Source: Euglena gracilis (Eukaryota > Euglenida > Euglenophyceae > Euglenales). From it: a stretch of 64,000 nucleotides of DNA. A program made the position numbers and the translations under genes. Positions 52,755-63,058 of this stretch are shown one piece after another. A model generated the notes under the pieces. It was not told where the DNA came from, did no database searches, and saw only the letters and a program-made list of their open reading frames with translations. Within the stretch, counting starts at the first letter, position 1. Each line of letters starts with the position of its first letter. The DNA lies in assembly GCA_039621445.1 (NCBI GenBank), contig CP154954.1, forward strand, positions 39,641,816 through 39,705,815. The letters are read 5' to 3'.

Positions 52755-53310
52755 TTTCAAGCACTGTTTTGAGAATTTCCAGATGTTCTGGGCGTTCCCC
52801 AACAACAAGGCGCAGTACCCGCACCCCAGGGATGTATGGGAAGCCCTTCATTTTGGGGTAGAAGGTGGGTTGGCGGGGGTCCCAACCCCCTGCCCCCCAA
52901 TGGGCTGCAGGGTGCCCCCCAAGTCCAGACCCCTCTGGTTCCAAAAACATCGGACAGTTTTCTGCCAGCGCTGCATCTCAGAAAATGCAAAATTTACTCC
53001 CCCCCTCATTTTTCAGGAATTTCCACATTGTCAGTGCTTTGATGTTTTCCGGAAGGGGAAAAAATGGTTAGAAATGCGCATTCTTTGTGTCTGTTTTAGA
53101 GAAGAATCAAAACACTGTTGAACAGTTTTGGTTTGTCATCCGGCCTTTTGACAATTCATATGATCCCTCCCCCCTCCATCTTTGGAGGCAGGTGGGGGGG
53201 TGTTGGACTCCCCCTCGGCTTCCCATACATCCCTGCCGCACCCACGGTTCTTCCCCGAGAAGGTGTGGCAATGCTGTTATGCTGTCAAGAGCTCTAATTT
53301 GATTGGGCGG
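52755..53310 (+). repeat. 550-bp dispersed repeat, copy 1
   Basis: Matches 62,509-63,058 in the same orientation. Shared blocks include TTTTGAGAATTTCCAGATGT, CCGCACCCCAGGGATGTATG, TTCCAAAAACATCGGACAG, CATCCGGCCTTTTGACA and GTTCTTCCCCGAGAAGGTGT. Neither copy has a conserved reading frame. Confidence 0.85.
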
Positions 53311-53984
53311 GGTGGGAGGGGGTTGAATCCCAGCTTGCCAGCCCCATTGCTGGGTCTGCTTTTTTGCGGCGGAGGACTGACTGGTTTTTTATCTCCAAAG
53401 TGATTCTTTGTTGTTTTGCCCAGTCAGGAGTGCTTTTAGTCTTGGACCCTGAGTGGGGGGGGTAGGGTGGGTGGTTGGGTCTGGCCAACCGCCCCCCCGG
53501 GATATATTTTTCGGCGCCGAAGGCAGGAGCCTTTTTTTTTTTAGGATTTTCTTTATTTTTTGGTCAATTTCATGGAAAAGTGTGTGGGGCCCATGGGGGG
53601 GACCCCCCGGTCTTAGTCCCCCCGTGTGTGAATTTCTGTTTTATTTGGAGCAGTGGAAGTGATCATGTGTGTGGGGAGGGGGGAGGGGAAATGTGTGCAA
53701 GTTTGTCGAAAATTTTTTTCCCGTTGCCAGGTGCTGAAGGCATTGGACACTGTGGTCGAAAAATAATCTTCATGCAGGTGGGCTTTGCACAAGGTATGTC
53801 TCCAAATAAATAGATCCCGTTCCTGCAGCCATTTTCAGCCGGTCTTTGCTGTTGGTTGGCAGACAACGTTAGGAGAGAAGGGTGAGCTGGGGCTCTCTAG
53901 GGCCAGAATGATTTTCAAAAAAAGTGGCTGATTGTTCATTTTTGAAAATCAATAGTGTTCGTCAGCGCCAGCATGGTAGCGTGC
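53311..53984. other. No gene recognised; left flank of element D
   Basis: Contains a CCCCCCGGG run near 53,490, T- and G-rich runs, and a short GGAGGGGGGAGGGG tract near 53,676. No open frame has recognisable content. Confidence 0.4.
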
Positions 53985-54005
53985 ACGTGGGGGTGGGGGT
54001 GGGGG
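53985..54005. repeat. 21-bp direct repeat, left flank of element D
   Basis: ACGT followed by three GGGGG blocks separated by T; the same 21 bases occur at 62,022-62,042. A candidate target-site duplication for element D. Confidence 0.6.
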
Positions 54006-54118
54006 TGGGGGTGGGGGGGGGGTTCGGTCGGAGCGGTGAGGGGGACCTCACCGCGGGGCGCTGTCTAGGCCGTGATGACCGTGATCACCACGATGCTAAG
54101 CGCCCCATCCCTTTTCCA

Positions 54119-54892
54119 TCAGGTCGGTGGACCCTCAGCCGCTCGCCCATGACGGGGTAGCGGTGCCCTCGCAGGTTGCCGCCAACAGTCCAAGGTGGAC
54201 TGACGCTTTGGTGGGGGCACATCCGCCTCGGCGTCCGGAGACCGCGCCCTGGTTGACGACCTCGGCAGGGCGGGGGGCTTGGCTGACGCTGCTCGTGCCG
54301 GAGGGGCTGTCCGCCGTCTCTTCACTGGAGCCAGGTCCTCCACCGCTCGAGCCCGCCGGTGATCCGCCTCCTCCGGCGGCGCCGAGACGCGCAAAGACGA
54401 CAGATACTCCTTCCACCGTTGCTGGAACAGCTCGTACCAGGCAGCTGGCTCCCCGGGGGCGGGCGTCACGATCTGCACCGGCCAGCGCTGGTTGTGGCTG
54501 TCCCGCAGGCCCGGTCCCAAAGCGCCGACCACATCTCGGGGGATCATGTAATCCCGCAGCTCGTCGTCCAGGCCCACCTGGCGACGCAGGCGTCGGGTGA
54601 AGCCCAAGACCAGCGCGGACTCCGAGCTGCCCGCGGTGGACGGGAAGGGCATGCCCTTGTCCACCTCCCACAACAGAAGGAGCGCTTTGCTCGGCAACCC
54701 CTGCTCCACCGCCGCCGCCCGCAGGTGGGGGTGATACCGCAGCCAAGCAGCAAGGCCTGCGTCCACCTCCTCGATGGTTGCCGCTGGTCGGGGTACCGGA
54801 CGGGCAGCTAGTTCGCGTTCAGCCCGCTGGCGCCATCGGTCCGCATCCCAATGCATGCTGGGGGTGCGGTTATACAGCCACCAAACCGCCAC
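54119..54892 (-). pseudogene. Element D ORF2, C-terminal domain
   Basis: Starts MAVWWLYNRTPSMHWDADRW and continues 257 residues: a helical region with many Leu and Arg, then a basic tail (VKRRRTAPPARAASAKPP) and RQSTLDCW followed by R/P-rich sequence to TGA 54,119. QSTLDCW resembles a PCNA-interaction box but has only one of the two usual aromatics. No named family. Joined to the RT frame by shifts near 54,890 and 55,110. In the intervening piece REHTVVCPASRGCRSEVFLDLFEELVGEHY (54,870-55,130) is the likely coding sequence. Confidence 0.55.
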
Positions 54893-55026
54893 CCAAGGAG
54901 TTCCGCTGGAGGGGGGGGCTCAGGTCCGCGGCGCCCACCAGATTGGCCAACGCCTTGGCGAAGCCGGACAGGCGGTGAGCTGGCAAGGAGCCAGGTGTCG
55001 TGGTGTAGTGCTCCCCCACCAACTCC

Positions 55027-58000
55027 TCAAAGAGATCCAGAAAAACCTCCGACCGGCAGCCGCGGCTGGCAGGGCAGACCACCGTATGCTCCCGCAGCAG
55101 CACGACCAAGCGGGACTGCAGCCACCGACGGCGGGGGCTTCCACACCGGGGGGGCCCGCGGGGGGCCTGCAGGGGGCGGCGGAGCAGGGTGCTGCTGTCG
55201 CTGCCGCAGCTCCAGGGACCGCAGCTCGGGGACGCTGAGACGCAGCCCCGGGGGGAGTGCGTAGGAGGGACTGCTTGCTGCTGGCGTCGTCGACAGGTCC
55301 GCGTCGTCAGCAGGTGGTCGGTCAGAGGGCGCTGCTGCCACCACAGGGGAGGTGGCGATGAGCTCACCGCGACGGCGGAGGAGTTCAGCCGTGCGCTCAG
55401 CCAGGGCCATGTGCAGCGCCAGCATGAACCGTGCCGCATCCGCCGTGGGAAGGGCGTGGTGGTGCAGCACAGTGGAGGGGATGAGCGCCGCCAGCAGAGG
55501 GAAGCAGTGTGCCGTCAGCCAGGTCGTCGGGGGGAGCGGCACGCCGAGATTCGAGGTGGCACAGGCCAGCGCCCACACGTCCATCAGGGCCGGGAGTGGG
55601 GGGGCAGCGCCGGTGGCCGGATAGCTCGCCAGCACGTGGGCGTCGTCCTCCGCCTCCACCCCGCAGCAGAGGCAGACAGGGGACACCACGCCGCCGATGC
55701 CGTGTCGTGCCAGACGCCCCCGAGTAGCGAGACAGCCACCACGTACACGGGCGACCCACTTGATCACCCGCGGGGCCACCTTGTGCACAAAGCCGCCGGG
55801 CTGGACCACCGGCCGGCGGAAGATGGCGGTGGAGGAGGCCCAGTCGAAGTCCAAGCCCACAGGGAAGAGGATGTCCAGCCGGGGGCGAGGTCCCTTGGAG
55901 GACCACAGTCGCCGACAACGTCGCCACCACGCCGCCGGGAAAGAGGAGGGGACGCTGAGCACCACCGAACCACTGCCATCCAGCAGCACAACCGGGTCGC
56001 CCGCCGGGCCCACCATCGGGACGTCCTCCGGGGGCTGGACAGACGGTGAGGTCGTCCCCGCCGCAGCCTGCTTGGCCAGGGCATCGGCAGCATCATTGCC
56101 CACCGCCTTCGGCAGTCCACGCTGGAGCCCGCGGTCGTCATGGGCCCGCACCTTCTCCAGCACCACGGGCAGGATGCACGCCTTGGCTGCTGCCAGTACC
56201 CGACGCACTTCCACTCGATCCAGGCAGCATAATCGCCGCGTCTCCGACATCGAGCCCCAGCCACGGAGGAGCTGCAGCGCGCACAGCGAGTCGGTGAGGA
56301 CCTGAGATGGCTGCAAGCTCAGCGCCAGCTCCAGGGCGAGCAGTTCGCAGTGGGTGCTGCTGCGCGGGGCTGGGACGTGGAGCAGCAGGGACTCGCCATC
56401 CATTGGACGCCACACCGCGGCTCCCCCTCCTCCAGCGCAAACCGAGCCGTCCGTGAACACCGCCTGCTCATGGGGGTCGTTGATGTCGTCCATGGTAAAC
56501 AGGGACACGCCCGTAAGTGACGGCTCCGGGAGCAACCGTGGCCAGGATGCGGATCGGCTGCACTGCGCGTTCCGCTCGATGGACCAGCCCACCGCCGCCA
56601 GAGCAGACCGCAGCGCCAGGGAGGGCTCGCGCCACACCATGGAAGGGCAGGCCACAGCCCGGTGGATGATGCTCGCGATGCCCTCGCCGTTCGCCAGGAG
56701 GTGCAGCCAACGCAGTTGGAGCAGGCGGGCGAAGGCCATGGGGTGCAGCGGCGCGGAGTCCCCCAGCCGCCAGCCCAGCGCCACCTCCGGTGCGTTCCAA
56801 GCATTCAGCGCCAGCGGCGGCTTGGTGCACACAGCAGACTTTGCCGCAGCCACCAGTGGGGCCAGCTGTGTGGCCGTGATGTTGCGCAGCTCACAGCCGT
56901 AGAGGGCCTTGGGCAGCACTGTCGTCCACCACAGAACCGCGTTCAGGGCGGCGGGCAGCGGGAGGCAGCGCAATCGTTGAGCCGCGGACAGCGCCTTGTC
57001 CAGCCTGGGCAGCCAATGCGCGGAGTCCCCCACCCGGTTGGGCAGACCCAGCTCCACCCCGACGAAGCGGAACTCGGCCGTGGTCAGGACGGAGGAGTCG
57101 CCGATGGACACAGCCTGCCCCGGGCCCAGCGTGGACCAGACCTGGACCTTCGTGACCTTCACGCCCAGCAATGCGCACCACTCCAGGTACGCCGCGATCA
57201 GCGCCTCCACTGCCGGTTGGGATGGGGCCAGCAGCACCAGGTCGTCGGCGAAGCTGACGGATGCCACGTGGAGGCCCGCCACCTCCACCCCCAGGCGCTG
57301 AGCGGCGGCCCACCGATGGAAGGTCTCGAACAGGATGTTCAGCAAGTCGGGGCTTGCCGGGCAGCCCTGCGCGAGGCCGTCGCATGCCTGCCACGGCTCG
57401 CCGAAGACGGTGCCATAGCGGAACCGCCTGCGCACGTCCCGGTAGAACGCGGGGAATGTGGCCACCACGTCCTCCGGCACGCCCGCCTGCCACAGGACCC
57501 GGAACACAGCCCACCACGGCAAGCTGTCGTAGCACTTCGCCAGGTCGAAAGAGGCCACCCACAGCTCCGCGCGGCGGTGGCGCTGCAGGCGCATGATGTC
57601 CTGAACCACCTGCGCAGCATGCAGGGTACCGCGGCCCGCGCGGAAGCCGAAGGCGGTGTCCGAGAGGTAGACGGTCTGCAGAGTTGGTGTCCACGCGGTC
57701 ACGATCCCCTTTGCCCACAGCCGGTACAGGACCTCGAGGACGGTGATGGGGCGTTGGTCTTGTGGGCGCGCACCTCCGGACGCCTTGGGGATCATGGCCA
57801 CGTACGCGTCCAGCCAGCAGGAGGGCCACCGCTGCTGCGCCTGCACCAGCGTCAGCAGACGCGCGACGGCCTCCGGCCACGGAGGTGGCAGCGACCTCCA
57901 CACCGCGATGGGGACCCCGGCCAGACCCGGCGCAGCACCTTCCCGCATCGAACGCAGGGCCGCAGACACCCGCGCTGCAGTCCAGGGCGAGGAGGGCCAT

Positions 58001-58089
58001 GTGGTGACGGGAATGTAGGTGCCGAAGCGGGAGCCGATGAACGCCCTCCAGCGCTCCTCTTCATCTAGCCCCGCATGTTGCCGCAGCAC
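55027..58089 (-). pseudogene. Element D ORF2: reverse transcriptase and RNase H
   Basis: 1020 open codons. RT motifs: RPITVLEVLYRLWAKGIV, WVASFDLAKCYDSLPWW (motif A Asp), DGLAQGCPASPDLLNILF (motif B) and VASVSFADDLVLLAPS (FADD catalytic motif, near 57,241-57,252). RNase H: AVFTDGSV (near 56,450), THCELLALELAL, QVLTDSLCALQLL and GNDAADALAKQAA supply the D-E-D-D set. Then a Cys/His cluster (CLCCGVEAEDDAHVLASY, near 55,640) and a Pro-rich linker. It drives target-primed reverse transcription. An in-frame TAG at 58,090 separates it from the endonuclease side. The last 30 or so codons (below about 55,110) are out of the true frame. Confidence 0.85.
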
Positions 58090-58704
58090 CTAGTCGACCC
58101 AGAAAGCGCGCACAGCCCCATCCACAGCCGCCGCGGTGAGGCACTGCTGCCCCGAGGCGTCCAGGACAGGGCGCGAGCCCCACGGCACCCCAGGGGTCTG
58201 CAGCCACCGTTGGATCACGCCCAGGTCCTCCTTCCACAAGCGGGGCAGCACAGCCTTGAACCGCTTGCAACGCTCCGCACGATGGCGCCGCAGGAGGGCT
58301 TGCAGGTCTGGGAGTCGGGCAGAGATGGCGTTCTGCACTGCCGCTGCCAGCACAGCCACCGGCACATCCCGCAGCAGGGGCCACCCCACGGCGCTCCAGG
58401 TCGTCGAGCAGAGCCATCCAGTGGTGTGGCCAGCAGCCGGGGGACGAGGCATCCAGCAGCGCGCGGGGGCACTGCGCAGCCAGGCGGTGAAGGACATCCA
58501 GCTGGCCGCGGAGGCAGCGTACCTCCTTGGAGTCGTACGCCAAGCGCCGCTTGCGGGGCCGCACAGTCCAGCCGCCAGCCAACGACACCAGGTGCTCCAG
58601 CGCCGCACGGAGAGCAGCCGCGAGGGAGTCGAGCGACTCGCAGGTTGGGGATGGAGTGCCACGACAGCCGGGGAGAGCAGCCAGCGCTCCACGAGGTCGG
58701 ACCA
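58061..58704 (-). pseudogene. Element D ORF2: endonuclease-RT linker, doubly frameshifted
   Basis: The frame of the endonuclease and RT carries a TAG at 58,705-58,707 and another at 58,090-58,092. Near 58,400-58,660 the protein-like sequence lies in a different phase (LEHLVSLAGGWTVRPRKRRLAYDSKEVRCLRGQLDVLHRLAAQCP), then returns to the main phase (VQNAISARLPDLQALLRRHRAERCKRFKAVLPRLWKEDLGVIQRWL). Two compensating indels therefore bracket that segment. The second part is the usual helical region before RT. Confidence 0.65.
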
Positions 58705-59616
58705 CTACGCAAGGTCGGAGGAGGCTTCATAGAGCAGCGGCGGGGGGCGAGGGCGAGGCGGCTGCCAGTCAATGCGGCCCGCGTCGAGGGACAAAGACAC
58801 CAGCACAGGGCAATGGCCGCCGTCATTGAGCCCCTCGAGGACCGAGGCCTCCCGAACCAGCCGCATCGCCGCGATGTTGGCCAGGACCAGATCGATCCGT
58901 GATGCCATTGTCGATCCACCAGAGCCGGGCTGGTGGTACGTGAAGGGCAGTGGCGCCGGCAGCAGCAGTCGATGGACATCCACCCAGGGACGACCAGGGC
59001 CAAGGAGATCGGCGAGCAGGCTGCAGGGAGGGCGGCGGCCGGAGTTGAGGAAGTCGGTTGCTGGGCTCAGGGACCCATTGAAGTCGCCCAGCAGCAGCGT
59101 GGGCACCTGCATGTCCAGGGCGAAGACCAGCGCTGCGAACTCCAGGTCGAAGGGGCGGCGCTCTGCTTGGTGTGCGAGTGGCGCGTAGACGGACAGCAAG
59201 AGCAGCCCCAGCGGCAGTCCGGGACGTGGGGCGAGACGCACTCCATGCAGTCGTCGCATCGCGTGCAGGCGACGCCATGCGGGGCAGGCCGGCATGGCAG
59301 GGAGGACGGCGATGTCCTGGCGCCAGAGGAAGCCCACGCCGCAAGACTTCCCGTGCTCGGAGCGGTTGGTCGACTGCACAGGACGCCCATGGTGCAGATG
59401 AAGACCAGCATTTGCCGCTGTCGTGTGGGCGGAGAGCAGCGGCACCTGCGCCAGGTGCGTCTCCTGCACCGCCAGCACGTCAGCCGACACCAAAGCAGCC
59501 ACCATGGACACCTTCGCAGCCGTCCAGTGGCTCATGTTCCAGGTCGCGACCCGCAGCACCGAGGCCGGGACTCCTCCAGGGGGGGCAGCAGCCCCCGACA
59601 GCAAGTTCTCAGGCAT
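58705..59616 (-). pseudogene. Element D ORF2: APE-type endonuclease
   Basis: Starts ATG 59,616; its ATGCCTGA overlaps the ORF1 stop by 8 bases. Visible endonuclease motifs: LRVATWNMSHW (near 59,540), VLAVQETHL (catalytic Glu, near 59,460), LLLLSVYAPL, PTLLLGDFNGSL (Asp and Asn, near 59,080), SRIDLVLANIAAM and NDGGHCPVLVSL (the C-terminal His, replacing the usual SDH). It nicks the genomic target. It stops at TAG 58,705, which interrupts what should be one ORF2. The overlap with ORF1 suggests coupled translation. Confidence 0.85.
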
Positions 59617-60925
59617 CGCGCCGCGCCCCCTCCGAGGCAGCGCGCACTGGCTTCTTCAGCGCCGGCTTCTCCGGGGTGAGCTCGCCAGCATCCCGAGTGC
59701 GACCGCGGCTGTCCTCCTCCGGGCCCTCCATCGGCAGGGCACCTCCACAGGGCACCACCTGTCCTCGAGGAGTTTTCGGGGCTGCCGCCAGCTCGGCCGC
59801 CACCCGCTCATCCTGGCTCAAAAGCGCCGCAGCATCCGGCCGATGAGGGACAGGGACACCAGCAGGAGACGGGAGGGCGTACGGCTGATGCTGGAAGTGC
59901 TCGGCGTGCTCCACCGCATGCCCCCGTCGCGACGCCGCGAGCTGGGCCCGCAGGTCGGCGTTCTCCCGGCGCAGCTCCTCCAGCTGCCACTGCTGCCGCT
60001 CCATAGCCTGGCGCAGAGCCCGCATCTCTGCCAGCACAGCATCCAAGGGGGATGACGAGGGGGAAGCCGGAGCCACGAAGGGGACGATCTCGGTGACCGA
60101 CGCTTTCTTGGCCGCACGGCGAGCAGCACGACAACCTGGTGCTGGCAGTAGAGATGCCGGACATTGGCCAGGATCCGGCGGTCGTGGCGCCCGCGACGGC
60201 TGCGACGGTGGTGACTGTCGATGGTTGGTGGCGGGGGCCTGCCGCGGAGCGGAAATCTTCCGCGCACCACCCCAGGTCGACGAGGATGGCAGGCCAGGCG
60301 CTGCAGAGCTCTGCGAGGGAGCTGGCCGGGCAGTTGACGGAGTACGTGCAGTCGGCGGGCGTCGTTGTGGAGGACTGGCCGGAGACAACTGCGCACTGCA
60401 GGACCGCTGCCCCCAGCCACCATCGTCCAGGGAGGTCCGCGTTGGCTGCCCAGCCGCTTGGAAGAAGGCCACCCGGCGGAATGGCCCCGCAGCACCGAGA
60501 CGCACTTCACCCCGGAGAGGGTCCAAGCCCACCATCGCGATGAGCTCCCGCACTCGGAAGACGTCGGCGTCCGTCAGGGGGCCCAGCCTCCACCACGACG
60601 CCCCAGGCGTGGGCTGCCGCAGGGCCGCATTGGGGTCGTTCAGCACCGCGCGGACCTTCCCCTGGATGACCGCAGGGTCTGCCCCACCCCGCACGCTGAT
60701 CCGCACCGCGAGGTCCTTCTCCGCAGGGAGAAGACCGACGACACCCGGCACGTCGTGAAGGGCGTCCCACAGCGCTGCGGCATCCGCCCTCCGGCCTCGC
60801 AGGTACAGCAGGTTGAACTGCTCCCGCTGCAAGGCTGGTGCCGTCTCCTTCGTCCAGAACGGCCGAATGAACAGGCCGCCACTGCCGCTGCCGCGCATCC
60901 ACAGCAGCGCTTCCGCCCGCGGCAC
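59609..60925 (-). pseudogene. Element D ORF1, C-terminal part with coiled coil
   Basis: Same frame as the part above, six codons after its TAG (60,944-60,946). The bridging residues VLAILV and PRAEALLWMRGSG read as normal coding sequence, and the apparent start is GTG, so the two parts are one protein. Contents: an alpha/beta-like N-terminus (FNLLYLRGRRADAAALWDALHDVPGVVGLL...DLAVRISVRGGADPAVIQGKVRAVL) that could be an RNA-recognition-like fold, a Ser/Pro/Arg-rich linker, and a leucine-zipper coiled coil (AVLAEMRALRQAMERQQWQLEELRRENADLRAQL, near 59,945-60,050). ORF1 proteins bind element RNA and trimerise through such coils. Confidence 0.65.
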
Positions 60926-60943
60926 GACGAGGATGGCGAGGAC

Positions 60944-62021
60944 CTAGCCACTGTGTAGGGTCTGCAGACCCTGCACGCGATGGGCCGCCCCGAACACCAC
61001 GCCCACCGCGCCAGCCAGCTTGCCCAGCGCGCGCCGCAGCTCACGCTCCGCATTCCGTTGCCGCACTGTCGGTGGCAGCTGGAACTCCACCCGCAGCAGC
61101 TCCAAGCCGCTCGGCTCCGGGTCGGGGAGTGTCCCCCGCACCCAGCGGTTGGCCACCTCCACCTCAGCCGCGGGGCGCCGCAGGTTGAGGAAGAGCAGCA
61201 CTTGACTGCGGGGCAGGAACCCCGGCTCCCACTTCTCAGGCGGCAAGCACTTCACCGTGGCGGGGATGCGTAGCACCGGCGCACGCTCAGCCAAGGCCAC
61301 CACCTCCACCTGCAAGCGGGGGTCGTCGAACAGGGCGGCAGCCTCTCCAAGCTGGGGACGCAAGGCGGCCACGTCCAAGTCGGCAGGGCACCGGTGGCGA
61401 TCCACGAGGACCGCCAAAGAGATCAGCGACGCTGGGTGTTCCACCTCGGCGCGCCGCCGCAGGGCCAAGACCAGCTCCCGCAGGTGAGGTCGCGGCGGGA
61501 TCACCAGATGGCGGGGCTCGTCGGACCATCGCTTCGTGTCGGGGCACGCCGCGACGTCCGCATCGGTCAGGTCGGCTCCCGAGGCGAAATCGCCTCGCAC
61601 CACCCAAGCCTTGTCGGACTCGTCCAGGCTTCGGAGGTCGGCTGCCAGCTGCAGCAGCCACTCCTTCGGGATGCGAGTGTCGTACACCCGCACCGGCAGC
61701 TTGTTGTCGACAGCGGCGGGAAGCGTCCAGCCAGCCGCACGCAGCTTGCCCGCCCCCTGCAGCTTCTGCAGCTGCTGCCGGTCGAGGAGGCCGGGGCGTT
61801 GCGTCGGGGGTGCGTTGCCGTTGAGCGCGTGCTGCAGCCGGTTGCGGGCCTTGTGGCTGAGGGCCCAGGCCACCGCAGTGGGGGGCAGCACAACGCAGGT
61901 GTCGTGGTCGAACGAGGCCGGGACAGGGGTACCAAGCAGTCGGAGCGTGTCGGTGGAGTCCAATTCGGTCAGCATCAGGAGGAGGGGCTCCGATCGAACC
62001 AAGCCGCTCACGCGGCTTCCA
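60944..62021 (-). pseudogene. Element D ORF1, N-terminal part
   Basis: The frame is open from 62,185, but the part above 62,021 (with PTPTPTPT from the G/T repeat) is flanking DNA if the 21-bp repeats are the target duplication. The first ATG inside is near 61,977 (MLTELDSTDTLRL). About 340 residues, Arg/Leu/Asp-rich, with a pattern of alternating strands and helices and no motif I can name. It ends in TAG 60,944, in frame with the next part. Confidence 0.5.
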
Positions 62022-62042
62022 AACGTGGGGGTGGGGGTGGGG
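62022..62042. repeat. 21-bp direct repeat, right flank of element D
   Basis: Identical to 53,985-54,005. It continues into a G/T-rich stretch (GGTTGGTGGGTGG). Confidence 0.6.
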
Positions 62043-62209
62043 GTTGGTGGGTGGCTGTGCATGTGTTCGCATGTGTTTTTGATGGTGTCCACCACCATAC
62101 ATCTCCCCATTCTCAGGTGAAGAAACGGCAGATGGAGGAGGCGCATTTTGTTCCCCCACAAGAAGCAGTCACTGGACCAGACCATTGCTTAACACCTGTC
62201 CCCCCCCCC

Positions 62210-62450
62210 CAGGGTGGTGACTGACTGATTTTTTTTGCGGGGGGGGCAGAAATCACCCAAAAAGTGGCTGAGTGGCCAACCCCGAAGGCGCCAGAGAAAA
62301 TTTTGGCCAAGAAATGGCTTTGAAAGGCCAAAAAGTGACTGGTTTGTCTGAGTGGCCAACCTCCCCCTGGGGGGGTAAAGTGACTGAATGGCTTGGCCGA
62401 ATAAAGTGACTGACTGTTTTTTTTTGGAGTGGAAGTGACCCCCTCCCCCC
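62210..62450 (+). repeat. Degenerate AAAGTGACTG tandem repeats
   Basis: AAAGTGACTG or AAAGTGGCTG occurs four times with AGTGGCCAACC between, plus homopolymer runs (T9, G8, C7-C10). Irregular spacing of 30-60 bp. No coding content. Confidence 0.6.
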
Positions 62451-62508
62451 CCCCAGGGGATCGCTAAGCTATGGTATGTACTGGACCTGGGTGGCTGCAG
62501 CAGGTGGA

Positions 62509-63058
62509 TTTCAAGCCCTGTTTTGAGAATTTCCAGATGTTTGGATGCTCCCCAACAAGGAGGTGCAGAACCCGCACCCCAGGGATGTATGGGAAGCCCT
62601 TCAATTTGGGTAGATGGTGGGTGGAGGGTCCCAACCCCCTGCCCCGCCCCAATGGGGAATGGTGGTTGGGTCCAGCCCCCTCTGGTTCCAAAAACATCGG
62701 ACAGTTTTCTGCCAGCGCTGCATTTCAAAATTTGCCCCCCCCCCTCATTTTTTCAGGATATTGCACATTGTCAGTGCTCTGATGTTTTCCGCAGGGGAAA
62801 AAATGGTTAAAAGTGAACATTTTTTTGTGTTTATTTTAAAGAAGAATCAAAAAAACTGTTGTTGAACATTTTTGGTTTGTCATCCGGCCTTTTGACAGTC
62901 CATATGATCCCTCCTCCTTCCATCTTCGGAGGCAGGGGGGGGGTTTGGACTCTGCCTCGGCTTCCCATACACCCCTGCTGCACCCACGGTTCTTCCCCGA
63001 GAAGGTGTGACAATGTTGTTATGCTATCAAGAGCTCTAATTTCATTGGGAGGGTGGGG
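62509..63058 (+). repeat. 550-bp dispersed repeat, copy 2
   Basis: Second copy of 52,755-53,310, same orientation, about 9.75 kb away. Differs by substitutions and small indels, mostly in G and C runs. Confidence 0.85.

Larger units (their letters stand above)
54006..62021 (-). mobile_element. Element D: APE-type non-LTR retrotransposon with RNase H
   Basis: Minus-strand element of about 8 kb with ORF1 (two parts), APE endonuclease, RT, RNase H, a Cys cluster and a C-terminal domain. Very GC-rich, unlike elements A, B and C. The 5' end carries the perfect stem AAGCCGC-GTGA-GCGGCTT (61,998-62,015). The 3' end is a short G/T-rich tract (C/A-rich on the coding strand). Three or more frame breaks and three in-frame stops show it is inactive. 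Domain set fits the I/Tad/R1-like groups; clade not resolved. Confidence 0.8.

Noticed and set aside
55189-58068. Plus-strand open frames over the RT gene of element D
   Set aside because: Shadows of a GC-rich minus-strand gene; all recognisable motifs are on the minus strand.
53311-63058. Element D plus the two 550-bp repeats as one LTR retrotransposon
   Set aside because: Element D has APE endonuclease and non-LTR RT, its own flanking repeats, and no PBS or polypurine tract next to the 550-bp copies.
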